Positions 1 through 9,056 of a stretch of DNA of 64,000 nt are shown here, piece by piece; the first letter of the stretch is position 1; every line of letters starts with the position of its first letter. This DNA is from JAJEDW01 sp963555775 (lineage in GTDB: Bacteria > Acidobacteriota > Terriglobia > 20CM-2-55-15). Both the position numbers and the translations under genes were made by a program. The notes beneath the pieces are model-generated. The model was not told where the DNA came from, did no database searches, and saw only the letters and a program-made list of their open reading frames with translations. The stretch spans positions 1 through 64,000 of the forward strand of contig CAUVWY020000003.1 of the NCBI GenBank assembly GCA_963555775.3. Reading direction: 5' to 3'.

Positions 1-1
1 C

Positions 2-259
2 GGCGGCGGCAATCGCCACACCGAAGACATGGTGATTACCGAACGCATCACGCGAATCGCGCCGGACCGCGTGTATTACGAAGCCACATTCGACGATCCC
101 CGCACCTGGACCGCGCCATGGACGGTCGGTATCCCGCTCGTGGACAAACCGACCTACGAGATCTTCGAGTACGCGTGCCACGAAGGAAACAACGGCATGT
201 TCAACATGTTGAGCGCCGCCCGGGCCGTGGAAGCGGCCGACGTTGAGGAAGGCCGGTAA
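2..259 (+). CDS. C-terminal part of a secreted hypothetical protein (runs in from the left edge)
   Basis: The reading frame is open at the left edge and closes with TAA at 257-259, so only the last 85 residues are visible. They resemble the C-terminal part of the hypothetical protein at 56724-57515: both have a VITER/VVTER stretch, then an 'EAT.DDP..(W/Y)TAPW' block and an acidic 'E..EF.C' block near the end. This is a common secreted family of acidobacteria with no established function. The start, signal peptide and main domain lie outside the window. Confidence 0.75.
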   Translation, partial: GGGNRHTEDMVITERITRIAPDRVYYEATFDDPRTWTAPWTVGIPLVDKPTYEIFEYACHEGNNGMFNMLSAARAVEAADVEEGR

Positions 260-698
260 GCGCGGGGGGGGGGTAACAGCCTCCCGATTTCCCCATTCCC
301 CGGGAGCCCTGTCGTAGAAGTGTACATGGCCGCGTTCGGCGCGCCATCGTACTCAGACCGAAGGCGCCGCGACGACACCGATCCTCTTTGATCGGATAGG
401 AGTGGCAACGCCCGAGATGGTGCGATGCCGCCCAAACCCTCCGGGCCGAGCGGGGGCGGGGCGTATTCATCGTCCCTCGTCGGTCACGATGAAGTAGACA
501 GCCTACGGGTTCCAATAAGCGCCCCGATCTTCCAAAGAAATCCATTCAATAGATACATATGCTTACGGTTGTACGTCTTCCAGCCGTCCTTTAAACGCCA
601 TCCAAATCCCGCCTGTTCCAGAAATATAGGTATGAATTATTGTTGTTCTCAATCGGAGTCTCCGACCCCCACGAGGTGCACTGGAGAATGAGAATGCC
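260..698. other. Gene-free stretch with a G10 run and an AT-richer block
   Basis: No credible gene is seen. A run of ten G residues lies near 264-273, and about 540-650 is clearly more AT-rich than the surroundings. The stretch separates a core-type gene from a truncated integrase, so it may hold an old integration boundary, but no tRNA gene or attachment repeat could be recognised. Confidence 0.5.
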
Positions 699-1040
699 AT
701 GCGCACCAAACCTTGGGGAAGACACCAGACCAACCGGCTCACGGCCCAGTTCGTCCGGACCGCCTGGCCGGGTCTCTATGGCGACGGACATGGTTTGAAC
801 CTGCGCGTGGACCCATCCGGCGCCCGGCGTTGGGTGCAGTTGGCTGGTCGTCGGCGGCCAACCCCGCACCCTGGGTCTGGCGGTTATCCCCTGGTGTCGC
901 TGGCCGAGGCGCCCGACAAGGCCTTCGCCAACCGCCGGCTGGCCCGTTCCGGTGGCGATCCCCTGGCCGAGAAGAAGAAGTCGAAAGCGATACTGACGTT
1001 CGAGGACGCCGCCGGTATCCTCAGCTCGTGTCGAAAGTGA
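699..1040 (+). pseudogene. Truncated tyrosine integrase: N-terminal DUF4102 arm-binding domain only
   Basis: The 113 residues match the DUF4102 arm-DNA-binding domain found at the N-terminus of P4-type tyrosine integrases: a 'GLYGDGHGL.L.V..SGAR.WVQ' block, then 'GGYPLVSLAEA' and 'GGDPLAEKK'. Intact integrases are about 400 residues; here the core-binding and catalytic domains (R-H-R-Y) are absent and the frame stops shortly after a 'TFEDAA' motif. Between about 845 and 885 the family pattern (VxGxxRTLGLGGYP) fits better in another frame, which suggests compensating indels. It is read as a dead remnant of an integrated element. Confidence 0.75.
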
Positions 1041-1810
1041 CTAACGAGGTGCAGTGTGAAGCCTGCTCCTTGCTATCCGGGTGGCGCACCCGGCACGGCA
1101 GGGCCGCAGGGTTAGAAGCACACGGCCGGCGAGAGAGCGATCCAGGCGGGCAGGTTTTTCCGGGGCTGCCGCGCCGTGGGACGGTATGGCACTATTATGG
1201 GTTCGACTGGCGATGACTTTGTGCATCGCGACCGGCGGGGCAGCTCGCACGGAGGGCCGGGACTTCAGACGGAAGGTGTCGCGGGCGCGCGATGGAACAA
1301 CGTGAAACGATCCAACAAAGACACGGCCCCGGTCGAGCCCCGCGACGGCGGCCACGGTACCGAGACGACGTCATTGCCGGGTGAGCCGGTCAGCAGCGCC
1401 ATGTCCCCATCGTCGAACGATACCGGCCGAGCGGATCCGCCCGATCCCAGCTCCGAGCAGGGTCTCCTGAATCGGGTGCGGCGGGGCAGCTCCTCGGCCG
1501 TGGGCGCGCTGTTCGAACGGTAACGAGCAGCTCGCGGCCATCGAACGCCTGCCGAGTCCGGACGCCGCGCGCAAGGCGCTCACACGGGCCGTCATCCGGC
1601 TGAGCGAGTTCATGCCGCTGGCCTTCAGAAGGTAGCGCCCATCTCGCCGGCGCGCCCGGGAGCGCGTCCCCGCCGGCGACCCACCGTGCGGAAACTGTCC
1701 GGTTCCGGCCATTCAAACGTCATAAGAGAGTAGATGAGATACGTACTCCTTGGCCGAGCGCGGTGCGCGAGGGCTGACGCCACGCTGCGGCGCGGTGGGA
1801 TTTCGGATGA
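1041..1810. other. Long stretch without an intact gene, upstream of the kinase
   Basis: Several short overlapping frames exist here but none has convincing protein character, except two short pieces between 1464 and 1635 that may come from a sigma factor. The rest probably carries the kinase gene's leader and decayed DNA. Confidence 0.4.
1464..1635 (+). pseudogene. Possible remnant of an ECF sigma factor gene
   Basis: The residues before the stop at 1521 (LLNRVRRGSSSAVGALFER) resemble the start of ECF sigma factors, where a 'LL.R.R.GD..A...LF' motif begins region 2. A second frame from 1525 to the TAG at 1633 gives a helical tail, 'ERLPSPDAARKALTRAV'. A deletion fusing the two ends of such a gene would explain both. 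ECF sigma factors often sit directly upstream of Ser/Thr kinases in this phylum, which fits the neighbour. The similarity is short and could be chance. Confidence 0.3.
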
Positions 1811-4525
1811 GTGATGCGCACCGACGACCGTGACAATCTGATCGGCGACGTGGCCGACGCGCTGACGCTGGACCAAAAGGTGCATTGGGAGCGATGCGCA
1901 AGCCTGGCCGCGGGCGCCGATCGCGAGAAGATCGAGAACCTGCGCGTCATCGAGCGTGTTCTGACGAGCCGGCCGGCGGGACCGGCGTCGGAGACCGTCG
2001 AGGCGACCCGCCGCTACGGCAGCGCTGTCGTGCGGCGCGCCGTCCACGTGCTCATCGCCATCGCAACCATCGAGGTGGCGGCCACGCTGCTGCTGCTGCC
2101 GTGGGCCTGGGGCGACTACTATCGCGAGCACGGCGAGGTGGCCGTCTTCATGACGACCAAGTTCGTCGGGCATGCCGTCGCCGCCGGCCTGTTGCTGTGG
2201 GCCGGTCGCGGGGACTGGCGGACATGGTTGCTGGGGGTCTATTGCCTCCTCAAGGCCACCCAGGCGGAGACGCACATGCTCCCGGCCTTTGTCCTGGAGG
2301 TGCCGCCGCCCGAGGAGTACGCGGCCTATCTCGGGCACCTGCCCGCCGACAGCCGGTTCTTGCTTGCCCTCTACGTTCCCGCGTTCCTGTTCGCGCCGGC
2401 GTTCCTGTGGGCGTTCGCCCGCGAGTGCCCGCGGGTCTATCGCCGGACCCGGCTCGATGATCTGGCGCGCCGCATGATCCCTGGCAGCGTACTGATCGGT
2501 GGCGGCCTCTGGGTTGCCTGCGCGGTGACGCTGGAGCTGGCGCGGGCTGGTTATGCGGCGGCGCCGGTCGCCCTGGTGCTCGATGGCACGATCGCCGCGC
2601 AGGACCTGCTGGTACTGGGGGCGGTCACCCTGGTCGCGCTACGCGCGCACACGGCGTCGGCGGACGAGGTGCGGCGCGTCGTGGTGTTCAGCGCCGGGTT
2701 CCTCCTCTTCATGGGCGTCTCGTCCGTCTACGACGTGGCCGAGGCGTTCGCGCCCGGGGACTGGGTCTCGAATTACCGCTGGTCGCCGACGGTGCTGCTG
2801 ATGGAGGCGCTGCGCTTTCCCGGGTTGATCCTGCTCTGGTACGCGGTGCTGGCGGCGCGCATTCCCCACCTGCGGGAGGCGGTGCGGGCGCTCTACCGCC
2901 GCCTGCTGATGCGCCCGGGCCTGCTCGGTGCGCTGGCCGCCGTGCCCGCCGGGGCGCTGGCATGGCTCATCGGGGGCAGCCCGGAGCGTGCGGTGGGCGC
3001 GGTCATCGCGGATCCGCTGGCGCAGTCGCTGTTCGCGGTCGTCGGGCTCCTGCTGCTGGTGATCGCCGCCCGGGAACGCATCCTGATCCGCCTGGACGCG
3101 TGGATCCTCCCCGAGACCGCGGACCAGCGGCAGGCCCTGGCCGATGCGGCGGGCGCCCTGGCGCAGGCCAGCCGGATCACGACCGTCGGCGAGACCGTCA
3201 CCCGGACGGTGCGGCGCGGGTGCGGCTCGCCGGCGACCCTGCTGGTGGCGGACGACGCCGGGACCCACGCGGGCGGGTTCAGCGCCCCGCGGGCCCGGAT
3301 CGCGCCCCTGCCGCGCCAGTCGGCCATCGTCCACCTGCTGGAAACCGCCGGCGGACCCGTCCGGGTCGAGCCGAACGGGCGGCCGTCGGTCTTCCCCTTG
3401 CTGCCGCCCGGCGAAGCGGCCTGGGTCACCGAGACGGGCGCCGACGTGATCGTGCCGGTTCCCGGTCCGGGGACGGACGTACTCGGGGTGCTGGCGGTGA
3501 GCCGTCGATTCGACGGTCGCCTGGTCCGCTCCCTCGACCTGCCGTTCCTGGAGGCGCTCGGCGCGGCCGCCGGGTTGGCGCTGGCGCGCCTGCAGCTGCT
3601 CGACGCGCGGGGCGCGGGGTCGGGGGAGGCGCTGCCTGCCGCGGAGTGTCCTGTCTGCCGATCTGTGACCGAGGCCGGCGCGCCGCCCGGATGCGCGTGC
3701 GGGCCGGCCTACGTCGCCACGGAGGTTCCGAAGTTTCTGGCCGGCAAGTTCCGCCTGACGCGGCGCCTGGGCGCCGGGGGTATGGGCGCGGTCTACCTGG
3801 CACGCGACCTGCGGCTGGAGCGCGACGTGGCGATCAAGATCTTGACCGCGCGGTCCCTCGGCCGCCTGATGGGGCTCAAACCGGAAGCCTGGGCCATGTC
3901 GACGGTGACGCATCCGGCCGTGGCTCAGATCCACGGCGTCGAGTCCTGGCGCGACCGCCCGTTTCTGGTCGTCGAGTTCCTCCCCGGCGGCACGCTGGAG
4001 GACCGGTTGCGGGACGGGCCCATCGACCCCGCCGAGGCGGTGTCTGTCGTCGCCCGGCTGGCCGGCGCCCTGGCGGCCCTGCACGAGAAGGGATGCCTGC
4101 ACGGGGACATCAAGCCCAGCAACATCGGGTTCACCGCGGAGGGGTCGCCGAAGCTGCTGGATTTCGGGTTGGCGCACGCGGTGGACGACGCGGCCATGGT
4201 GGGCGGCACCCTGCCCTACCTCTCGCCCGAGATTCTCGCCGGCCGCCGGGCCGGGGAAGCCGACGATGTCTGGGCGCTGTCGGTGGTCCTCTACGAAATG
4301 GTGTTGGGCCGGCATCCCTTCGCCGGCGGCGCCCTCGAGGAGGTGCAGAGCCGCATCCGGCGCCAGCGCCTCGCTGCCGGCGGGGCTGCCGCAGCCGCGG
4401 CACCGACATCGGCGGCGTCCGTGGCCGCCTTCGCGGCGTCGATCCTGACGGCCCCCCGGGCGGGGCGGCCGGCGAGCGCGCCCGCGTTCGCCGTCGCGCT
4501 GGCCGAGCTCCCCGGGAACGCCTAG
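1811..4525 (+). CDS. Membrane-anchored GAF-domain serine/threonine protein kinase
   Basis: A 904-residue protein. The first ~430 residues contain many hydrophobic segments (for example around residues 78-100 and 115-135), so this half is membrane-embedded. A GAF-like sensory region follows (about 435-600), then a small Cys cluster (CPVC...CAC, about 616-635), then a kinase domain from about 645. Kinase motifs are visible: GAGGMG P-loop, VAIK lysine, HGDIKPSN catalytic loop, DFGLA, and DDVWALSVVLYEM. The catalytic loop reads HGD rather than HRD, as in RD-negative kinases. The C-terminus is an Ala-rich tail with no PASTA or TPR repeats. GTG at 1811 is immediately followed by ATG, so either may be the start. 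It probably phosphorylates a partner in response to a membrane or cytosolic ligand; neither is known. Confidence 0.85.
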   Translation: MMRTDDRDNLIGDVADALTLDQKVHWERCASLAAGADREKIENLRVIERVLTSRPAGPASETVEATRRYGSAVVRRAVHVLIAIATIEVAATLLLLPWAWGDYYREHGEVAVFMTTKFVGHAVAAGLLLWAGRGDWRTWLLGVYCLLKATQAETHMLPAFVLEVPPPEEYAAYLGHLPADSRFLLALYVPAFLFAPAFLWAFARECPRVYRRTRLDDLARRMIPGSVLIGGGLWVACAVTLELARAGYAAAPVALVLDGTIAAQDLLVLGAVTLVALRAHTASADEVRRVVVFSAGFLLFMGVSSVYDVAEAFAPGDWVSNYRWSPTVLLMEALRFPGLILLWYAVLAARIPHLREAVRALYRRLLMRPGLLGALAAVPAGALAWLIGGSPERAVGAVIADPLAQSLFAVVGLLLLVIAARERILIRLDAWILPETADQRQALADAAGALAQASRITTVGETVTRTVRRGCGSPATLLVADDAGTHAGGFSAPRARIAPLPRQSAIVHLLETAGGPVRVEPNGRPSVFPLLPPGEAAWVTETGADVIVPVPGPGTDVLGVLAVSRRFDGRLVRSLDLPFLEALGAAAGLALARLQLLDARGAGSGEALPAAECPVCRSVTEAGAPPGCACGPAYVATEVPKFLAGKFRLTRRLGAGGMGAVYLARDLRLERDVAIKILTARSLGRLMGLKPEAWAMSTVTHPAVAQIHGVESWRDRPFLVVEFLPGGTLEDRLRDGPIDPAEAVSVVARLAGALAALHEKGCLHGDIKPSNIGFTAEGSPKLLDFGLAHAVDDAAMVGGTLPYLSPEILAGRRAGEADDVWALSVVLYEMVLGRHPFAGGALEEVQSRIRRQRLAAGGAAAAAAPTSAASVAAFAASILTAPRAGRPASAPAFAVALAELPGNA

Positions 4526-4811
4526 CCCAAATTTCCCAATTCTTTTCAGCCTGCCTGTCCGGTTCTCTCCTGCCATACGTCATTGGAATGCATTGGGAAT
4601 GTAGCTGTGGGTTTTTGCCCTAAAGCGGCGCCGTCGAGTGCCTGGCGGACGTGCGCCACGCCCCGGCGGCGCAGTGGCCGATCCGCACCCTCGAGCCGGC
4701 CGCGTCGACGCGGCACGCGATGCCGGGCCGCTCATCGACGGGTGTCCGCACGCGATCGACTTGCGGCACTCGCCGGGCGAGGCCGTTGACGATCCTGGCG
4801 TAGGAGGAACG

Positions 4812-7800
4812 ATGGTGACGAACACAATCGAGATCGGGACGGCGCTGCTGCCGCTCCGGCGTATGACCAGAGCGGCCCGGACCGCAGTCTCCCCGCGCCC
4901 CCCGATCCCCGTGGCCTTTGCGCTCGCCGTCCTCGCCGTCCTGGCGACGGTCGCCCCGGAACAGGCCGCCGCCCAGACGGTCACGACCTTCATCAGCAAC
5001 ACCGGGCGGATAACGACCACCGCCACCTCAAGCCGGGTGCAAGCCACAGCGTTCAGAACGGGCACCGGCACCTACACGCTGTCCAGCGTCGCGTTAAGGC
5101 TTCACAGCCAGACTGATACCCACACCCCGGCGGTCCAGATTTACACGCACACCAGCATCGGTCCGGGCACCCTGGTGGCCACCATGACCAATCCGGCCAC
5201 GATCGTGGATGGCGTCGTCAACATCTTCACCGCCCCGGCCAACACCACGCTGGCCGCCAACACGACCTACTGGGTGGTCACGAGCAATTCCGCCAATCCC
5301 AATGGCACGGGGTTTCGGGTCATCACGACCTTCACCGGAGGTTCAGACAGCCGCACGGCAGCGGGATGGAGCATCGGCAACGCGAATTACAAGACTGACA
5401 TCCGCACCGACGGCTGGACTACCACCTTTTTCCGCATCCTCTTCCAGATCCGGGGCACCGATCAGACCAACGACCCCCCGACGGTGGCGAACGCGATCCC
5501 GGACCAGTCGGCGACGGTGGGGACGGCGTTCAGCTACCAGGTCCCGGCGAACACGTTCAACGATACGGACACCGGCCAGACGCTGAGCTACACGGCGACG
5601 AAATCCGACGGCATGACGCTACCCACGTGGCTGGTCTTCACCGCCAGCACGCGGACCTTCGCGGGGACCCCGGCGGCTTCGGATGTGGGAACGGTGTCAG
5701 TGAAGGTGACCGCCAACGACAGCAACAGCGGGACGGACAGCGACGAATTCGACATCACCGTCGCCGCCATCGCCCCCGGCGCCCCGGCCAGCCTCACGGC
5801 AACGGCCAGCGGGACCACCACGATCAACCTCTCCTGGACCGCCCCGGCCAGTGACGGCGGCTCCGCCATCACCGGCTACAAGATCGAGATCTCCTCCGAT
5901 GGCGGCTCCAGCTTTACCGACCAGGTCGCCAACACCGCCAGCACCACCACCACCTACGAGCACACCGGGCTGGCCGCCAGCACCACCCGCCACTACCGCG
6001 TCTCGGCCATCAACAGCATCCGCACCAGCCTTCCCTCCAACGTCGACAGTGCCACCACCGGCACCGCCGCCAACAACCCCCCGACGGTGGCGAACGCGAT
6101 CCCGGACCAGTCGGTGCCGGCGGGCACGGCGTTCAGCTACCAGGTCCCGGCGAACACGTTCAACGATACGGACACCGGCCAGACGCTGAGCTACACGGCG
6201 ACGAAATCCGACGGCATGACGCTACCCACGTGGCTGGTCTTCACCGCCAGCACGCGGACCTTCGCGGGGACCCCGGCGGCTTCGGATGTGGGGACGGTGT
6301 CAGTGAAGGTGACCGCCGACGACGACAACGGCGGGACGGACAGCGACGAATTCGACATCACCGTCGCCGCCATCGCACCCGGCGCCCCGGCCAGCCTCAC
6401 GGCAACGGCCAGCGGGACCACCACGATCAACCTCTCCTGGACCGCCCCGGCCAGTGACGGCGGCTCCGCCATCACCGGCTACAAGATCGAGATCTCCTCC
6501 GATGGCGGCTCCAGCTTTACCGACCAGGTCGCCAACACCGCCAGCACCACCACCACCACCTACGAGCACACCGGGCTGGCCGCCAGCACCACCCGCCACT
6601 ACCGCGTCTCGGCCATCAACAGCATCGGCACCAGCCTTCCCTCCAACGTCGACAGCGCCACCACCACCACTGACGGCGGCACGGATCCCCCCGGTGGTGG
6701 TGGTGACCCGGGTGACGGTGGTGGAGGCGGAGGAGGCGGAGGCGGAGGTGGAGGGGGCGGTGGTGGCGGTGGAGGTGGCGGTGGAGGCGGAAGCCGCGGC
6801 CGGCCGCCCAGCTATCCCGGAACCATTCGGGCGGAGAGCGGCGACGGGGAGGTGACGCTGACCTGGGATGCGCCGTCCAGCCAGGGCAGTTCCCGGATCG
6901 AGCACTACGAGTACCGGATCGACGGCGAGGGCGAGTGGATCTCGAGCGGATCGGCCGACCGCACGCACACGATTACCGGGCTGATCGAAGGCCGGATCTA
7001 TTTCTTCCATCTGCGCGCGGTGAGCGCGGCCGGCGCTGGCGCCCACCGCATTTCGCCCGAGGCCACGCCGGTGGCGGACCTGGACTTTACCCACTTCGCC
7101 AATGGGGGGTTCGTCACCTCCACGCTGGCGCTGGTGAACGCGGGCGCCTATCCGGTCCGCCCCGCCATCTACTTCTACGATCAGGACGGCGACCCCATCG
7201 CCGCCCGTAGGGTGGTGGAACTCACCCCGGATCTGGAGGTGGGAGACGACGGCGCTCTCCGGCCAAGCACGGTTATGAACCCCCTGGGCGAACTCACCAT
7301 TGCCAGCCACGGCCGCGGGGGACAGCGGGCCGGATCGGTCACGGTGCGCGCGGCCAGTTCCATTGGCGGGGTCCTGCGCTTCGACATCCCGGGCTTCGGC
7401 GTGGCCGGGGTCGGCGACAGTCCGACCCTCCGGGATGCCCTCGTCCCGGTGCGCCGGCAGGCGGTGGGGGTCAACACGGGGGTGGCGGTCCGAAACCGGG
7501 GAACGGCCACTCTGACCCTGCGGTGCCGATTGATGCAGGCCGGCGCCGTCCTCGAAGAAGCCGCTATCCGACTCCGGGCCAACGGCCAGGACGCCCGGTT
7601 CATCGACGCGATATTCCCCGGCGTCGACACATCGGACTTCACCGGATCGGTGCGATGCACCGCGCCCGAACCCGGGCGCTTCTCGGCGGTGGCCTTCGAA
7701 CTGGATGCCGTCAACCGGATCTTCACCACCCTGCCCGTCGTGCCAGTGCCGGCGGTCCCGGAGCGGGAGCAGGAACAAGAGGAAGAACAGGATCAGGAGC

Positions 7801-8510
7801 CAGAGCAGGAACCGGAGCCCGCGCGCCTGGACTTCACGCACTTCGCCAATGGAGGGGACATCGTCTCCGATCTGGTGCTGGTGAATCCGGGCGCCAATCC
7901 CATCCGTCCGGCCATCTATTTTTACGACCAGACCGGCGCCCCGATCGCCGCCGAGTCGCTGGTGGATATCACCGAAGATCTGGAGGTCGGCGACGATGGC
8001 GCCCTGAGTCCACGGATGGCCATGAACCCGCTGGGAGAACTCACGATCTCGACCCACGGCCGCGGGGGGCAGGTTTCCGGATCGGTCGCCGTCGCGGCCG
8101 AGGGTCCCATCGGCGGGGTCCTGCGCTTCGACATCCCCGCCCTGGGGGTCGCCGGGGTGGGCGACAGTCCCCCGGTCCGGGATGCCCTCGTCCCGGTGCG
8201 TCGCCAGGATGGCGGCATCAACACGGGCATCGCGGTCCACAACCGGGGCGCGGCCGCCCTTCTGGTGCGCTGCCGGTTGATGCGGGACGGCGCCGTGCTC
8301 GAAGAGACGATGATCCCGCTTGCGGCCAACGGTCAGGACGCCCGGTTCATCGACCAGGTGTTCCCCACCGCCGACACGTCCGACTTCGTGGGGTCGGTGC
8401 GGTGCATGACGCCCGAACCGGGGCGCTTCTCGGCGGTGGCCTTCGAACTGGATGGCGTCAACCGGATCTTCACCACCCTGCCTGTGGTCCCGGTGGTGAA
8501 GGTGCCCTGA
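4812..8510 (+). CDS. Large secreted protein with cadherin-like and fibronectin III repeats
   Basis: ATG at 4812 is chosen because a strong AGGAGG lies at 4802-4807; the frame is open further upstream. The 1232-residue product has an N-terminal hydrophobic segment ending near AAAQ (about residue 56). A beta-rich 'choice-of-anchor'-like domain follows (57-215), then two tandem units of a dystroglycan-type cadherin-like domain plus a fibronectin III domain (about 221-420 and 422-620). Next come a ~30-residue polyglycine linker, a third FN3 (662-755) and two copies of a ~220-residue C-terminal beta-sandwich module ('LDFTHFANGG...VVPV'), separated by an acidic Glu/Gln/Pro linker. No catalytic motif is seen. 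It is probably an adhesive or surface protein; such repeats are common in sponge- and sediment-associated bacteria. The C-terminal module was not recognised. Confidence 0.85.
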   Translation: MVTNTIEIGTALLPLRRMTRAARTAVSPRPPIPVAFALAVLAVLATVAPEQAAAQTVTTFISNTGRITTTATSSRVQATAFRTGTGTYTLSSVALRLHSQTDTHTPAVQIYTHTSIGPGTLVATMTNPATIVDGVVNIFTAPANTTLAANTTYWVVTSNSANPNGTGFRVITTFTGGSDSRTAAGWSIGNANYKTDIRTDGWTTTFFRILFQIRGTDQTNDPPTVANAIPDQSATVGTAFSYQVPANTFNDTDTGQTLSYTATKSDGMTLPTWLVFTASTRTFAGTPAASDVGTVSVKVTANDSNSGTDSDEFDITVAAIAPGAPASLTATASGTTTINLSWTAPASDGGSAITGYKIEISSDGGSSFTDQVANTASTTTTYEHTGLAASTTRHYRVSAINSIRTSLPSNVDSATTGTAANNPPTVANAIPDQSVPAGTAFSYQVPANTFNDTDTGQTLSYTATKSDGMTLPTWLVFTASTRTFAGTPAASDVGTVSVKVTADDDNGGTDSDEFDITVAAIAPGAPASLTATASGTTTINLSWTAPASDGGSAITGYKIEISSDGGSSFTDQVANTASTTTTTYEHTGLAASTTRHYRVSAINSIGTSLPSNVDSATTTTDGGTDPPGGGGDPGDGGGGGGGGGGGGGGGGGGGGGGGGGSRGRPPSYPGTIRAESGDGEVTLTWDAPSSQGSSRIEHYEYRIDGEGEWISSGSADRTHTITGLIEGRIYFFHLRAVSAAGAGAHRISPEATPVADLDFTHFANGGFVTSTLALVNAGAYPVRPAIYFYDQDGDPIAARRVVELTPDLEVGDDGALRPSTVMNPLGELTIASHGRGGQRAGSVTVRAASSIGGVLRFDIPGFGVAGVGDSPTLRDALVPVRRQAVGVNTGVAVRNRGTATLTLRCRLMQAGAVLEEAAIRLRANGQDARFIDAIFPGVDTSDFTGSVRCTAPEPGRFSAVAFELDAVNRIFTTLPVVPVPAVPEREQEQEEEQDQEPEQEPEPARLDFTHFANGGDIVSDLVLVNPGANPIRPAIYFYDQTGAPIAAESLVDITEDLEVGDDGALSPRMAMNPLGELTISTHGRGGQVSGSVAVAAEGPIGGVLRFDIPALGVAGVGDSPPVRDALVPVRRQDGGINTGIAVHNRGAAALLVRCRLMRDGAVLEETMIPLAANGQDARFIDQVFPTADTSDFVGSVRCMTPEPGRFSAVAFELDGVNRIFTTLPVVPVVKVP
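5475..6666 (+). repeat. 603-bp tandem duplication inside the FN3 protein gene
   Basis: Two nearly identical DNA copies in direct orientation with a 603-bp offset (for example ACGGTGGCGA at 5481 and 6084). Each encodes one cadherin-like plus one FN3 domain (201 residues). The second copy carries one extra Thr codon in a Thr run. High DNA identity indicates recent duplication or ongoing homogenisation. Confidence 0.9.
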
Positions 8511-8586
8511 CGTCGGGAGATCGCGTACCAAGGACAGGCGGCTGGGACCGAGGACACGGTCGCCGACGGCGGCGCCACTGACGAGT

Positions 8587-8650
8587 TGGCGCGATGCGTT
8601 TCTGCAAGGAGGCGAGGACAGGCTCAAGCGCCGGACCGGGGAGGCCATCA
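8587..8650 (+). pseudogene. Possible remnant of a transposase HTH subunit
   Basis: A short frame reads 'WRDAFLQGGEDRLKRR', resembling the 'W...FL..G...LK' segment of the helix-turn-helix subunit of IS3-type elements. Only about 20 residues are recognisable and no other part of an IS is seen. It lies beside a MITE-like element, so this gap has collected mobile DNA. Confidence 0.3.
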
Positions 8651-8750
8651 CGGTTGAGCACGTAACGGATTGGCTCGCCCCACGGGCGACCGCCCCGGCT
8701 GGCGAAGCAAGAGTTCGGCGCGACGAGCGGCTTCGGTCCCGTCGAATCCG

Positions 8751-8880
8751 CTAGCAGCCTGTCGGACTTTCGGCGTAAGTCCTTTGTTTTCAACAACGGC
8801 CCTTTTTAGCCCGAAACGGTAAACACAGTCATATGAATGACTTAGGTTTTTGATTCGGTGTTAGTCCGACAGGCTGCTAG
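8751..8880. mobile_element. MITE-like element family A, copy 1 (130 bp with CTAG ends)
   Basis: The ends are perfect inverted repeats: CAGCCTGTCGGACT on the left and its complement on the right, each bounded by CTAG. There is no coding capacity. A second copy of the same length lies at 26018-26147 and is very similar throughout, including the internal 'CACAGTCATATGAATGACTTAG'-like core. The second copy shows that CTAG is the duplicated target. A palindromic YTAR-like 4-bp target resembles the preference described for IS5-type transposases; no matching transposase gene lies in the window. Confidence 0.85.
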
Positions 8881-9056
8881 ACAAATGTTTAAACTATTGT
8901 ATTCAAAAGAAGCGCCTAGTCTGATAAATCACTGTAAAATAATGATTTAGATATACCGTCAGTCTCTCGGTGAAAGAACATCGTTCCTCTCTTCCTTCCT
9001 CAACTCCGCCTCCGAAGACCCCTCGGCACGATCGCGCGCACTTCTACGACAGGCTC
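8881..9056. other. AT-rich intergenic block
   Basis: About 8880-8960 is far more AT-rich than the rest of the window and contains no gene, hairpin with T-tract, or recognisable RNA. It lies directly against the MITE-like element and may be foreign DNA or a promoter region. Nothing more can be supported. Confidence 0.4.

Noticed and set aside
260..698. tRNA gene as an integrase attachment site
   Set aside because: No cloverleaf or conserved TPsiC-arm sequence could be built from this stretch by eye on either strand.
8751..8880. Rho-independent terminator after the FN3 gene
   Set aside because: The long inverted ends are 100 bp apart with no T-tract, and the whole unit recurs inside a coding gene at 26018-26147, so it is a transposable element.
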